Made by a program: the position numbers and the translations under genes
Assembly (NCBI RefSeq): GCF_030077735.1
Contig: NZ_JASJEU010000007.1
Location: forward strand, 62,001 to 126,000
Length of the DNA stretch: 64,000 bases
From: Gordonibacter faecis
Lineage (GTDB): Bacteria > Actinomycetota > Coriobacteriia > Coriobacteriales > Eggerthellaceae
Reading direction: 5' to 3'
The notes under the pieces: model-generated
What the model was told of the DNA's origin: nothing
The model's database searches: none
The model's input: the letters and a program-made list of their open reading frames with translations, nothing else
Shown: positions 24,965 through 32,984 of the stretch, piece after piece
Layout: each line of letters opens with the position of its first letter
How positions within the stretch are numbered: position 1 is the first letter of the stretch

Positions 24965-26272
24965 CTAGCCGAACAGCAGCTCGCGTTCCTCGCCAGTGAG
25001 TGCGGCGCGGGCCTGGTCACGCAGGTTGTTCACGCCGATGAAGAACTGACGCATCATGACCACCATGAGGTAGCGGCCCTTCGGCGTGAGCGTGAGTTCG
25101 TCGCGCGTGTCGCGGTCGAACGCGCCGGCGGCCTTCATGAACGCCATCTCCACGGGAAGCCCCGCTTCCACCGTGCAGCCGAAGTCGTGTTCCCACTGGC
25201 GCTTGTCTAGGCGCAGGCCAAACAGCTGCATCATGAAGCGATAGCGCATGCGGTCGCGCTTACTGAACGTGGTCTTACCCATGAGCGACATGCGCCCTTC
25301 CGCAATAGCAGCGTTGTAATCGTTCACAGAGAACGTGTTCACGAACAGATTGTCGCCCAAATACGTGATGCCGCCCGAACCGATGGCGGGATACTCTTCG
25401 TAGTCCACCACGTATTCGTCAATCATGGCATCTTCGCCCGCCGCACCGGTGCCGCGCTTGTTGAAGGTCCACGCGCTGCCGAAGTCGAAGAGCGGGGTAT
25501 CGCCCCCGGTCAGAAGCTCGCTGATCATTTCGTAGTACGTTTGCTCGCGGTCGTAGTCCACGCGACCCACGGTGCGCGCGAGTTGGCGCGCCACGCTCGG
25601 GCTGGCCATAAGCGGGTAAAACGTCGTCTGGCTCGTACCGCTTTCAATCACGCGCTCAATATCGTTGATAAGAATGTCCTCGGTCTGCGCCGGGAAGTTG
25701 AAAATCATATCCACGTTGAGCGAGGTAAAATACGGGCTGGCCTCGCCAATACGCTCAAGAATTTCCTCGCCGCTGCCGTACTTGTCGTAGCGATCCATCT
25801 GCTTCAACAGGCCGTTATCAAAACTCTGCACGCCCACGCTCAGGCGTTGCACGCGCCCTTGCAGCTTATCCAGATACGACGGAATGAGGTGGTTCGGGTT
25901 CGTCTCGCTGGACACTTCTTTGATGGAGAACGTTTCTTTCGCCAGGTCAATGGTGTCGCACAGCTCGTCCAGCATGATGGTGGGCGTGCCGCCGCCCACG
26001 TACAAACTCTCGAAATCGTAGCCGAGATCCTTCAACATCATCATTTCCTTGCGCATGCTGGCGAAGTACGGCCGCGCACGTTCCTCCGCAAACGGGAAGC
26101 GGTTGAACGAGCAGTAGGGGCACAGCCGCTCGCAAAACGGCACGTGCATGTAAAGCATGTACTTCTGCCCCGGCTTCGGCCCCGGCACCCGCGCATCATC
26201 GGTCGGCTGAAGCTTCAAATAACTTTTCGTGCACTGGCGAACAACCGCCGTAAGCATGCGTTCGGATAGCAA
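24965..26272 (-). CDS. Radical SAM enzyme, coproporphyrinogen III oxidase/HemW-like family
   Basis: A 435-residue radical SAM protein. The cluster motif is CERLCPYC (CX3CX2C, about residues 48-55) after MLYMHVPF, followed by VGGGTPTIM, the glycine-rich SAM-binding segment, and the HemN-family LSVGVQSFDNGLLKQMDR. A C-terminal HemN-like domain is present. Family members include anaerobic coproporphyrinogen dehydrogenase (HemN), the haem chaperone HemW and haem-degrading ChuW/HutW; sequence alone does not separate these here. It starts 8 nt after the purD stop, suggesting co-transcription with purA-purD. A haem-related role would fit the c-haem sensor at 29892-31574. Confidence 0.8.
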   Translation of the reverse strand: MLSERMLTAVVRQCTKSYLKLQPTDDARVPGPKPGQKYMLYMHVPFCERLCPYCSFNRFPFAEERARPYFASMRKEMMMLKDLGYDFESLYVGGGTPTIMLDELCDTIDLAKETFSIKEVSSETNPNHLIPSYLDKLQGRVQRLSVGVQSFDNGLLKQMDRYDKYGSGEEILERIGEASPYFTSLNVDMIFNFPAQTEDILINDIERVIESGTSQTTFYPLMASPSVARQLARTVGRVDYDREQTYYEMISELLTGGDTPLFDFGSAWTFNKRGTGAAGEDAMIDEYVVDYEEYPAIGSGGITYLGDNLFVNTFSVNDYNAAIAEGRMSLMGKTTFSKRDRMRYRFMMQLFGLRLDKRQWEHDFGCTVEAGLPVEMAFMKAAGAFDRDTRDELTLTPKGRYLMVVMMRQFFIGVNNLRDQARAALTGEERELLFG

Positions 26273-26280
26273 CGTTACCC

Positions 26281-27570
26281 CTATTCCCAGGCGCTTCGGC
26301 CGGCGGCGGCTTTTTTGCCGATGTCGGTGCGGTACTGCTTGCCTTCGAAGTTGATGAGGTCGCAGGCCTCGTAGGCCTTTTCGCGCGCCTCGTCGAATGT
26401 GTCGCCGAGCGCCACCACGTTCAGCACGCGACCGCCGGCGGTCACCAGCTCGTCATCGGCGTTGCGCGCCGTGCCCGCATGGAACACGGTGACGCCGTCC
26501 AGTTCCTCGGCCTCTTCCACACCAAGGATGACCTTGCCTTTTTCGTACGCGCCGGGGTAGCCTTCGCTCGCCAGCACCACGCACACGGCCCACTGCTCGC
26601 TCCAACGCAGGTCGATGTCGTCGGGACGGCCCTCGGCCGCCGCCAGCAGAATGTCCACCAAGTCGGCCTCAAGGCGCGGCAGCACTACCTGCGTCTCCGG
26701 GTCGCCGAAGCGCGCGTTGAACTCCAGCACCTTCGGGCCCTCGGGCGTCAACATGAAGCCGCCGTACAGCACGCCGCGGTAATCGTTGTCGAACTCGCGC
26801 GCCGTAGCTTCGGCCGCCTTCTCCATGACTTCGTGCATAACGGCCAGTTCATCAGGCATAACAATAGGCACCGGCGAGTACACACCCATGCCGCCCGTGT
26901 TCGGCCCGCGGTCGCCGTCGAAGGCGCGCTTGTGGTCCTGCGCGGTGGCCATGCAGTGCGCCTTGCCGCCGCTCACGAACGCCAGGATGGAGCACTCGGG
27001 GCCGGTCAGACACTCTTCCACCACCACGGTGGAGCCCGCCTCGCCGAATGCGCCCTCGAAGCATTCGCGCACGGCCTCTTCGGCATCTTCCACCGTCTCG
27101 GCCACTACCACGCCTTTGCCGGCGGCCAGGCCATCGGCCTTCACCACCACGGGAGCGCCCAGCTCACGCACGTAGGCGAGCGCCGGCTCCTGCTCAGTGA
27201 AGCTGCCGTAGCGCGCCGTGGGAATGTCGTTCGCGTCCATGAAGCGCTTGCTGAACGTCTTACTGCCCTCCAGCTGAGCGCCCTGCGCATCGGGGCCAAA
27301 CACCGCGATACCCGCCTCGCGCAGCACGTCGGCCACACCGGCCACCAGCGGGGCCTCCGGCCCAATAACCACCAGGTCGATAGCGTGTTCTTCCGCGAAG
27401 GCCAGCACCGCGCGGCCATCTTCGGCATCCAACCCGGGCACGTTGCGGGCGATGCTCGCCGTTCCGCCATTGCCCGGCGCCACGTACAGCGCATCGGTGC
27501 GCGGAGATTTCGCCAGCGCCCACGCGATTGCATGCTCGCGACCGCCGCCGCCCAAAACCAAGATGTTCAT
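26281..27570 (-). CDS. purD: Phosphoribosylamine-glycine ligase
   Basis: A 429-residue ATP-grasp enzyme that joins phosphoribosylamine and glycine in step 2 of purine synthesis. It has the N-terminal MNILVLGGGGREHAIAWAL motif, the ATP-grasp lid VVVKADGLAAGKGVVVAET, and the NTGGMGVYSPVPIV and EFNARFGDPETQ signatures, with normal length. The start is ATG 27570, with AAAGGA upstream; an in-frame ATG at 27591 lacks a site. It follows purA by 22 nt, so both are probably one transcript. Confidence 0.97.
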   Translation of the reverse strand: MNILVLGGGGREHAIAWALAKSPRTDALYVAPGNGGTASIARNVPGLDAEDGRAVLAFAEEHAIDLVVIGPEAPLVAGVADVLREAGIAVFGPDAQGAQLEGSKTFSKRFMDANDIPTARYGSFTEQEPALAYVRELGAPVVVKADGLAAGKGVVVAETVEDAEEAVRECFEGAFGEAGSTVVVEECLTGPECSILAFVSGGKAHCMATAQDHKRAFDGDRGPNTGGMGVYSPVPIVMPDELAVMHEVMEKAAEATAREFDNDYRGVLYGGFMLTPEGPKVLEFNARFGDPETQVVLPRLEADLVDILLAAAEGRPDDIDLRWSEQWAVCVVLASEGYPGAYEKGKVILGVEEAEELDGVTVFHAGTARNADDELVTAGGRVLNVVALGDTFDEAREKAYEACDLINFEGKQYRTDIGKKAAAGRSAWE

Positions 27571-27592
27571 ACCAGGTCCTTTCAAACCCATC

Positions 27593-28903
27593 CTACCAGC
27601 CGCGAAGAATTGTTTGGTCGCGGTCGGGGCCTACGGCGATAATGCTGATGCGCACGCCGGTGATCTTCTCCAAATACTCCACGTAGCGCTGCGCGTTCTC
27701 CGGCAGTTCCTCGAACGAGCGGCACCCCGTGATGTCCACGTCCTTCCACCCCGGCAATTCCTCGTACACGGGCTTCGCGTGGAACAGCACGCTTTGCTGC
27801 ATGGGGAAGTAATCGTACACCTTACCTTCGCACTCATACGCCGTGCACACTTTAATAGTGTCGAAGGCGGAGAGCACGTCCAGCTTGGTCAGCGCCACAT
27901 CGGTGAGGCCGTTCACCTCGGCGGCGTAGCGCGCGATGACCGCGTCGAACCAGCCGCAACGGCGCTTGCGTCCGGTGGTCACGCCGAACTCGTGGCCCAC
28001 CTTGCACAACAGCTCGCCGGTTTCGGCTTCTTCACCAACGCCACCGTCCTCCGCAAAGCGCTGCTCCGTGGGGAAGGGGCCGCCGCCGACGCGCGTGATG
28101 TAAGCTTTCTGGATGCCCAGCACGCGATCGATGGCCTTCGGGCCCACGCCCGTGCCCGTGGCCGCGCCGCCCGCGCAGCACGACGACGACGTGACGTAGG
28201 GGTACGTGCCGTGGTCGATGTCGAGCAGCGTGCCTTGCGCGCCCTCGAACAGGATTGACTTGCCTTCGCGCACGGCCTCGTTCAGCAGCTGCGCCGTTTC
28301 GGCCATGTAGGGCTTCAGGATGCGCGCGTAGGGCAGATATTCCTCGCAGATTTCTTCCACCGTGTAGGTGTGCAGGCCGTAAATCTTTTCCAGGATGGGG
28401 TTTTTCTGCGCGAGCACCGCGTCCAGCTTCAGACGGAAGATTTTTTCGTCGAGCAAGTCCTGCACGCGAATGCCCTTGCGAGCCACTTTGTCCTGGTAGC
28501 ACGGGCCAATGCCGCGCTTCGTGGTGCCAATTTTGTTTTCGCCGAGGCGCTTTTCGTCCGCGCCGTCGAAGTCCTTGTGGTACGGCATGATGATATGCGC
28601 GTCGCACGAGATTTTCAGGTTCTTGCACGAGATGCCTTCGGCCTCAAGCATGACCATCTCTTTGATGAGCACGCCCGGGTCAATGACCACGCCGTTGCCG
28701 ATGACGGGCACGGCGTTTTCGTACATGACGCCGGAGGGCATGAGATGGAGCGCCAGCTTTTTGTCGCCGTGAATAACCGTGTGACCGGCGTTGTTGCCGC
28801 CTTGATAGCGCACGACATAATCATAGTCGCTCGCAATGAGGTCGGTGATTTTCCCTTTGCCTTCGTCCCCCCACTGGGCGCCGACAAGTACCGTGCTGGG
28901 CAT
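27593..28903 (-). CDS. purA: Adenylosuccinate synthetase
   Basis: A 436-residue GTP-dependent enzyme that converts IMP and aspartate to adenylosuccinate, the first step to AMP. Signatures are VGAQWGDEGKGKITD (about residues 6-20), QGGNNAGHTV and the TTKRGIGPCYQDK segment. The length is typical. A -10 like element (TATAAT) lies about 140 bp upstream at 29050-29045. It heads purA-purD-radical SAM. Confidence 0.97.
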   Translation of the reverse strand: MPSTVLVGAQWGDEGKGKITDLIASDYDYVVRYQGGNNAGHTVIHGDKKLALHLMPSGVMYENAVPVIGNGVVIDPGVLIKEMVMLEAEGISCKNLKISCDAHIIMPYHKDFDGADEKRLGENKIGTTKRGIGPCYQDKVARKGIRVQDLLDEKIFRLKLDAVLAQKNPILEKIYGLHTYTVEEICEEYLPYARILKPYMAETAQLLNEAVREGKSILFEGAQGTLLDIDHGTYPYVTSSSCCAGGAATGTGVGPKAIDRVLGIQKAYITRVGGGPFPTEQRFAEDGGVGEEAETGELLCKVGHEFGVTTGRKRRCGWFDAVIARYAAEVNGLTDVALTKLDVLSAFDTIKVCTAYECEGKVYDYFPMQQSVLFHAKPVYEELPGWKDVDITGCRSFEELPENAQRYVEYLEKITGVRISIIAVGPDRDQTILRGW

Positions 28904-29044
28904 ATGGTTCGCATCCTTTCACGCCCGCCGCTTTAGGCGCCGGGCCTCGCGCGGAGCCTCCTTCGGAAGCCTCCCGCTTGCGCGCCGCGCGACGTCAGAA
29001 CCCCCACGCCGCGAACGCCACCTCAACCTATCCGCAAGTTCATG

Positions 29045-29050
29045 ATTATA
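29045..29050 (-). promoter_or_regulatory. Putative -10 element of purA
   Basis: TATAAT on the minus strand in the AT-rich part of the purA upstream region. No convincing -35 box is seen 17 bp before it. Confidence 0.3.
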
Positions 29051-29135
29051 TCAATCTAGGAGGCAGTTTTTCTTTTGGCGCAATTCTTTTTGAGGCTTCC
29101 ACATGAGAGCGATACAGGGGAAAGTCTTCTCCTGC

Positions 29136-29825
29136 TTATTCCGGCCCAAAACGGTAGCCGGCATGCCAGACGGTTTGAATGAAATGTGGGTTCGACGGAT
29201 CTTCTTCAATCTTGCTGCGCAAGCGATGAACGAGAACGGTAATACTGGTAATTTCGCCTGCGTACTTGGGACCCCACATTTCTTCGGTTAGTTCTTTATG
29301 CGAAAACACCTGTCCCGGACTGCTCGCCATAATAACCAACAACTGATATTCCTTCGGGGAAAGCACCACCGATTCGCCGCGTACCGTTACACGGCGGTTC
29401 ACGGTATCTATCTCAAGTCCGTCAACCTTCAGTACTTCGCTGCCCATACCCTTCCCAACACTCATTTGCGAGCGGCGCAAAAGCGCTTCCATACGCAGCA
29501 GGAGTTCTTGCGCAACAAAGGGTTTTACCAGGTAATCATCTGCCCCCATTTTGAAACCCACGCTCTTATCCAGAATATCACCCTTTGCCGTAAGCATAAT
29601 AATAGGAGTGGTAAACCCTTTGCTCCGCACCCGACCACATACCTCGTGGCCATCAACCTTTGGCATCATGACGTCAAGTAAAATGATGTCCGGATGTTCC
29701 TTCTCCAAAAGGGCAAGCGCCTCTTCGCCGTCTTTGGCGCAAACGTATTCGTAACCATTACCAGTTAAAATATGCTCCACTAACGTGCGCATGCCTTCAT
29801 CGTCATCAGCAAAAAGAGCTTTCAT
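29136..29825 (-). CDS. OmpR/PhoB-family response regulator
   Basis: A 229-residue two-domain regulator. The receiver domain has acidic pocket DDDEG near the N-terminus, the phosphoacceptor Asp in DIILLDVMMP (about residue 51), and the conserved Lys in DYLVKPF. The C-terminal winged-helix DNA-binding domain contains VVLSPKEYQLLVIMASSPGQ and VHRLRSKIEEDPSNPHFI. ATG 29825 follows GGGGAA at good spacing; upstream in-frame starts abut a GGAGGAG site. It follows its cognate kinase on the same strand, 66 bp downstream, and is the last gene of the reductase cluster. It probably controls the reductase promoter at 35.7 kb. Confidence 0.95.
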   Translation of the reverse strand: MKALFADDDEGMRTLVEHILTGNGYEYVCAKDGEEALALLEKEHPDIILLDVMMPKVDGHEVCGRVRSKGFTTPIIMLTAKGDILDKSVGFKMGADDYLVKPFVAQELLLRMEALLRRSQMSVGKGMGSEVLKVDGLEIDTVNRRVTVRGESVVLSPKEYQLLVIMASSPGQVFSHKELTEEMWGPKYAGEITSITVLVHRLRSKIEEDPSNPHFIQTVWHAGYRFGPE

Positions 29826-29891
29826 TGCTTCCCCTTCGTACATCTCCTCCAAGTTCGATTACTGGTTTCTTGCACTTTCGCTTCGCGCGTC

Positions 29892-31574
29892 TTATTCTTC
29901 TTCGTCCAACCAGTCAATCGGCTCCACCGGAATGGTTATTGTGAAACTACTTCCGCGTCCCACGCAGGAGTCCACCTCAATGGTGCCTTCTAGCACCTCA
30001 ACCAAATCTTTGACCAGTGCCAGACCCAAGCCGCTGCTTCCGTAAGAGCGATCGAAGGAGGCGGAAGGGTGAGAACCTTTTGCGAATCGCTCGAAAAGGC
30101 CTGGGACTTCATTCGGATCGATACCGCATCCATCATCACACACCTTGAGCGTAAGCAGCGCGGATGTTTCGTCAAAGCTGGCACGTAAGTCCACATGTCC
30201 GCCGGCATCGATAAACTTGATGGCATTCGACACGAGATTCTCTAAAATGCGCCTGAGCTTGTCACCATCGGTCAAAACCACCGGAACATTTTCATCAACT
30301 GCAAGAGAAAGCTTTGCGGCTTTCTTCTCAGCCAAAAACGTTGCATCGTCACGCACAATGCCCAGTAAGTCAGCCACGTCAACAGGACCCTTTGACACGT
30401 CAGTACGCCCCGCTTCAATACGCGTTAAATCCAGCATGTTGTTCACCATTGATAGTAAAATGCGGCTGCTGAATTTCATTTCGTTCATGATTTTCTTTTC
30501 ATTGCTGTCGCGCGGCGTATTCGTTTGCTCCCAAAGATCGACAAATGCCAAGATAGAGGTAAGCGGCGTGCGCAATTCGTGGCTCACGGTGGCGAGGAAG
30601 TCCTCTTTCAGTTCATTATCCTTTTGAAGGATGCTGTTCATATGCTCAAGTTCGATCCGCTGTCGTTCCAGCGCTTTATTCGATTCAATCAGTTGCGCCG
30701 TACGCACATCCACTTCTGACTCCAAATGCTCATAGAGCGTCTTCAACTCCCTGGCCATAGAGTCGAAGCGGAGCGCCAAATCTTCCATTTCATCCCGTTG
30801 TCCAATACCTTGAAGATCAACGTCAAAATCATGCTTCTCAAGCTTGCCCGAGGCCTCGCCCAACTTTCTTAAGGGACGCGTCACCAGCCGCGACACGCCG
30901 TAAAATGCAATAAGCAAACAACAGGCCAAAAAAAGAAAGAAAACCAGCGTTTCCCGCGCGATACTTTCTTGAGCGCCAACCAGATACGTGTCAGCAGGGA
31001 TAATAATGCTTGCCGCACCCGCAAGATCCCCAACAGATCGACCCTCTTTGGGGTAACCCATGACATCAAGTTCGCCTTCGGGCATACCGTGGCACTCAAG
31101 ACATGATTCCGACATCCACAGCGGCTCAATGTAGCGAAACGCCTTGTCACCTTCGTAATCAACCAGCCCATAGTACGCCTCAAGATCGGGGTTATCGCGA
31201 AGGGCTTGCAGCGCCTCAAGTTCGTACGCATCGGGAGCATCCGTAGGCTTGCGCGTTTCGAGGTTGGTGTAGTGAATGATGATGCCGCCGCTGTTGTTGG
31301 TGAACTTCTGCGCTACCACCTTGGCCGCCACCACGCAGTACACGTTATAGGTGCCGTCTTCATTTCGGATAAATTGGCTTTGGTTGACCTCCATAAAATC
31401 CCAGACTGCGTCCATCTCGGTAGCGAGCATATGTGCCGACTCAAGCATCTCGCGTTCAACCTGGTCATGCTGAACGGAATCGCGCCATACCGCGTTAATG
31501 GCAAGCAGAAACGCTGCCGTCACAATGAACAGCACTGCAAATTTGGCTTTCAAACCCACTTTGCGTTTCGCCAT
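29892..31574 (-). CDS. Sensor histidine kinase with c-haem-binding (DUF3365-like) sensor domain
   Basis: A 560-residue membrane kinase. It has a transmembrane helix (about residues 10-28), an extracytoplasmic sensor (about 30-205) resembling DUF3365/Tll0287 and holding a c-type haem motif CLECH (158-162), a second helix (about 210-230), HAMP (RLVTRPLRKLG), a coiled coil, HisKA with the phosphorylated His in SHELRTPL (about residue 332), and HATPase_c with N, G1 and G2 boxes. A covalent haem suggests it senses redox state, NO or another haem ligand, if cytochrome c maturation exists in the host. It lies between the reductase chaperone gene and its response regulator, all on one strand, so it most likely controls this reductase. 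Confidence 0.92.
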   Translation of the reverse strand: MAKRKVGLKAKFAVLFIVTAAFLLAINAVWRDSVQHDQVEREMLESAHMLATEMDAVWDFMEVNQSQFIRNEDGTYNVYCVVAAKVVAQKFTNNSGGIIIHYTNLETRKPTDAPDAYELEALQALRDNPDLEAYYGLVDYEGDKAFRYIEPLWMSESCLECHGMPEGELDVMGYPKEGRSVGDLAGAASIIIPADTYLVGAQESIARETLVFFLFLACCLLIAFYGVSRLVTRPLRKLGEASGKLEKHDFDVDLQGIGQRDEMEDLALRFDSMARELKTLYEHLESEVDVRTAQLIESNKALERQRIELEHMNSILQKDNELKEDFLATVSHELRTPLTSILAFVDLWEQTNTPRDSNEKKIMNEMKFSSRILLSMVNNMLDLTRIEAGRTDVSKGPVDVADLLGIVRDDATFLAEKKAAKLSLAVDENVPVVLTDGDKLRRILENLVSNAIKFIDAGGHVDLRASFDETSALLTLKVCDDGCGIDPNEVPGLFERFAKGSHPSASFDRSYGSSGLGLALVKDLVEVLEGTIEVDSCVGRGSSFTITIPVEPIDWLDEEE

Positions 31575-31637
31575 GCCTTTACCCCTTTACCGAACGGGCC
31601 CTGAGGAATTCTCGCAGGCCCGTTCCGGATTACCCCC

Positions 31638-32306
31638 TTACGCCAACGACCTCGCCCTTTCCAAAGCCTTGGCATCAGCCGCAATGAAAGCAGCGAGTGT
31701 GTGCGTTACCCCTTCATAATAATCAGAATGGCCCTTTGTAGCCACGTCCTGAGCAAAATCATTCACCCAGATGCCCACATGATCAGCAATAAACGTGTGG
31801 CTCGATTCGAGAAGTTTTTGGCAGTACTCCTTGTCACCCTGGTCATACGCCTCTTGAGCCCGGGCGGCGAGCGTCGCAAGGAAGTCAAGCTCAAGCGCAA
31901 TATGATCGTCGGGAACACGGGGATAGCATTCAGGAATAAATCCGTGTGCACGATAAGCGTTACGAACGTCAAGCGTTGTCGGTTGCATGAGCAGCCGTTT
32001 GTTCGACGTATAAACCGATTCCCAAGGAGGGGCGGGCAATTCGGCTGGCCCTTCGAACAGACGCCTATATTCGCTGCGCCATGAGGCAACGCTGTCACGC
32101 GCCGTTTGAATGTGGTGGATCATAGTTTCCGACTGTTGAAGCGCGGCACTTCCTTCGCCGAATACCAGTGCAAAGGCTTCTTGCGCGACAGTAACCTCAA
32201 TCGCTTCAAACAGTTCAGCACTTGGCTCTGTGCCCAGCAAGCGCTGAAAGAGTAAATAGGTATACGACCGCGCCGCCAGCCACTCAAGCGTTTCTTCCTT
32301 CATCAT
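31638..32306 (-). CDS. TorD/DmsD-family redox enzyme maturation chaperone
   Basis: A 222-residue all-helical cytoplasmic protein. Recognisable features are the early helix TYLLFQRLLGTEPSAELFE, the central segment PPWESVYTSNKRLLMQ and the PDDHIALELDFLATLAARA motif of TorD/DmsD chaperones. They bind the twin-arginine leader of the molybdoenzyme and hold it until cofactor insertion is complete. The first of two ATGs at 32306 follows AAGGGGAA by 4-6 nt. The position right after the reductase subunit genes fits this job for the Tat-exported subunit at 32985-35642. Confidence 0.9.
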   Translation of the reverse strand: MMKEETLEWLAARSYTYLLFQRLLGTEPSAELFEAIEVTVAQEAFALVFGEGSAALQQSETMIHHIQTARDSVASWRSEYRRLFEGPAELPAPPWESVYTSNKRLLMQPTTLDVRNAYRAHGFIPECYPRVPDDHIALELDFLATLAARAQEAYDQGDKEYCQKLLESSHTFIADHVGIWVNDFAQDVATKGHSDYYEGVTHTLAAFIAADAKALERARSLA

Positions 32307-32390
32307 GTTATTCCCCTTATACCTCAGTGCCTTGCCGGGAACTGACTCCCGGCAAGGCATCACATGCTATCCCCTTGTTTTCATCGTGCG

Positions 32391-32969
32391 CTAGATAATG
32401 AAGGGCTTGTACTGCTCGCTCAACGCGGCTTCCTTTGGATCTACAGCCAGTGAAGGGTCGGTTGCTGCCGGATCGGGCAGGATAGGTAATGCGCTTACGG
32501 CAGTACCATGCTGAGCTCGCAGCTCTTCTATGTCGCCGTATTCGAGGGCGCGCATCACGCACGCATCCACGCACACCGGATTCTGCCCGGCATCACGAAA
32601 CGCCTTACAACCGTCACACTTGCCCGAAGTTCCCTTGTCCTCCTGCAATACCGGCACGCCATAGGGGCAGGACTTCACGCAGGTGCCGCAGCCAATGCAC
32701 TCCTTATAATCAATGAATACCGTGCCGTCATCAGGATCTTTCTGCATAGCTCCCGACGGGCAGTTGGCCACACATGCCGGCTTCGCGCAGTGGTTGCACG
32801 TGAGCGCATAGTGATACACCGTCGCCGTTGGGTAGGCACCCGTTTCGAACGACTCAACTCGGCGGAACGTCACGCCTGGAGCCAGGTCGTTACGATCACA
32901 GCACGCCACCTGGCACACTCGACAACCGATGCAGTCTTCTTGGTTAAAATAAAAACCGAACTGGGTCAT
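32391..32969 (-). CDS. DmsB-like four-cluster ferredoxin subunit
   Basis: A 192-residue electron-transfer protein with four cysteine groups for [4Fe-4S] clusters: CIGCRVCQVAC, CNHCAKPACVANC, CIGCGTCVKSC and CDGC...CVDAC. This is the arrangement of DmsB, NrfC and related subunits. It has no signal peptide and would be exported with the Tat-bearing partner. It starts 15 nt after the catalytic subunit gene. Between it and the next gene there is no DmsC/NrfD-type membrane anchor. Confidence 0.95.
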   Translation of the reverse strand: MTQFGFYFNQEDCIGCRVCQVACCDRNDLAPGVTFRRVESFETGAYPTATVYHYALTCNHCAKPACVANCPSGAMQKDPDDGTVFIDYKECIGCGTCVKSCPYGVPVLQEDKGTSGKCDGCKAFRDAGQNPVCVDACVMRALEYGDIEELRAQHGTAVSALPILPDPAATDPSLAVDPKEAALSEQYKPFII

Positions 32970-32984
32970 AGCTCGTCCACCCCT

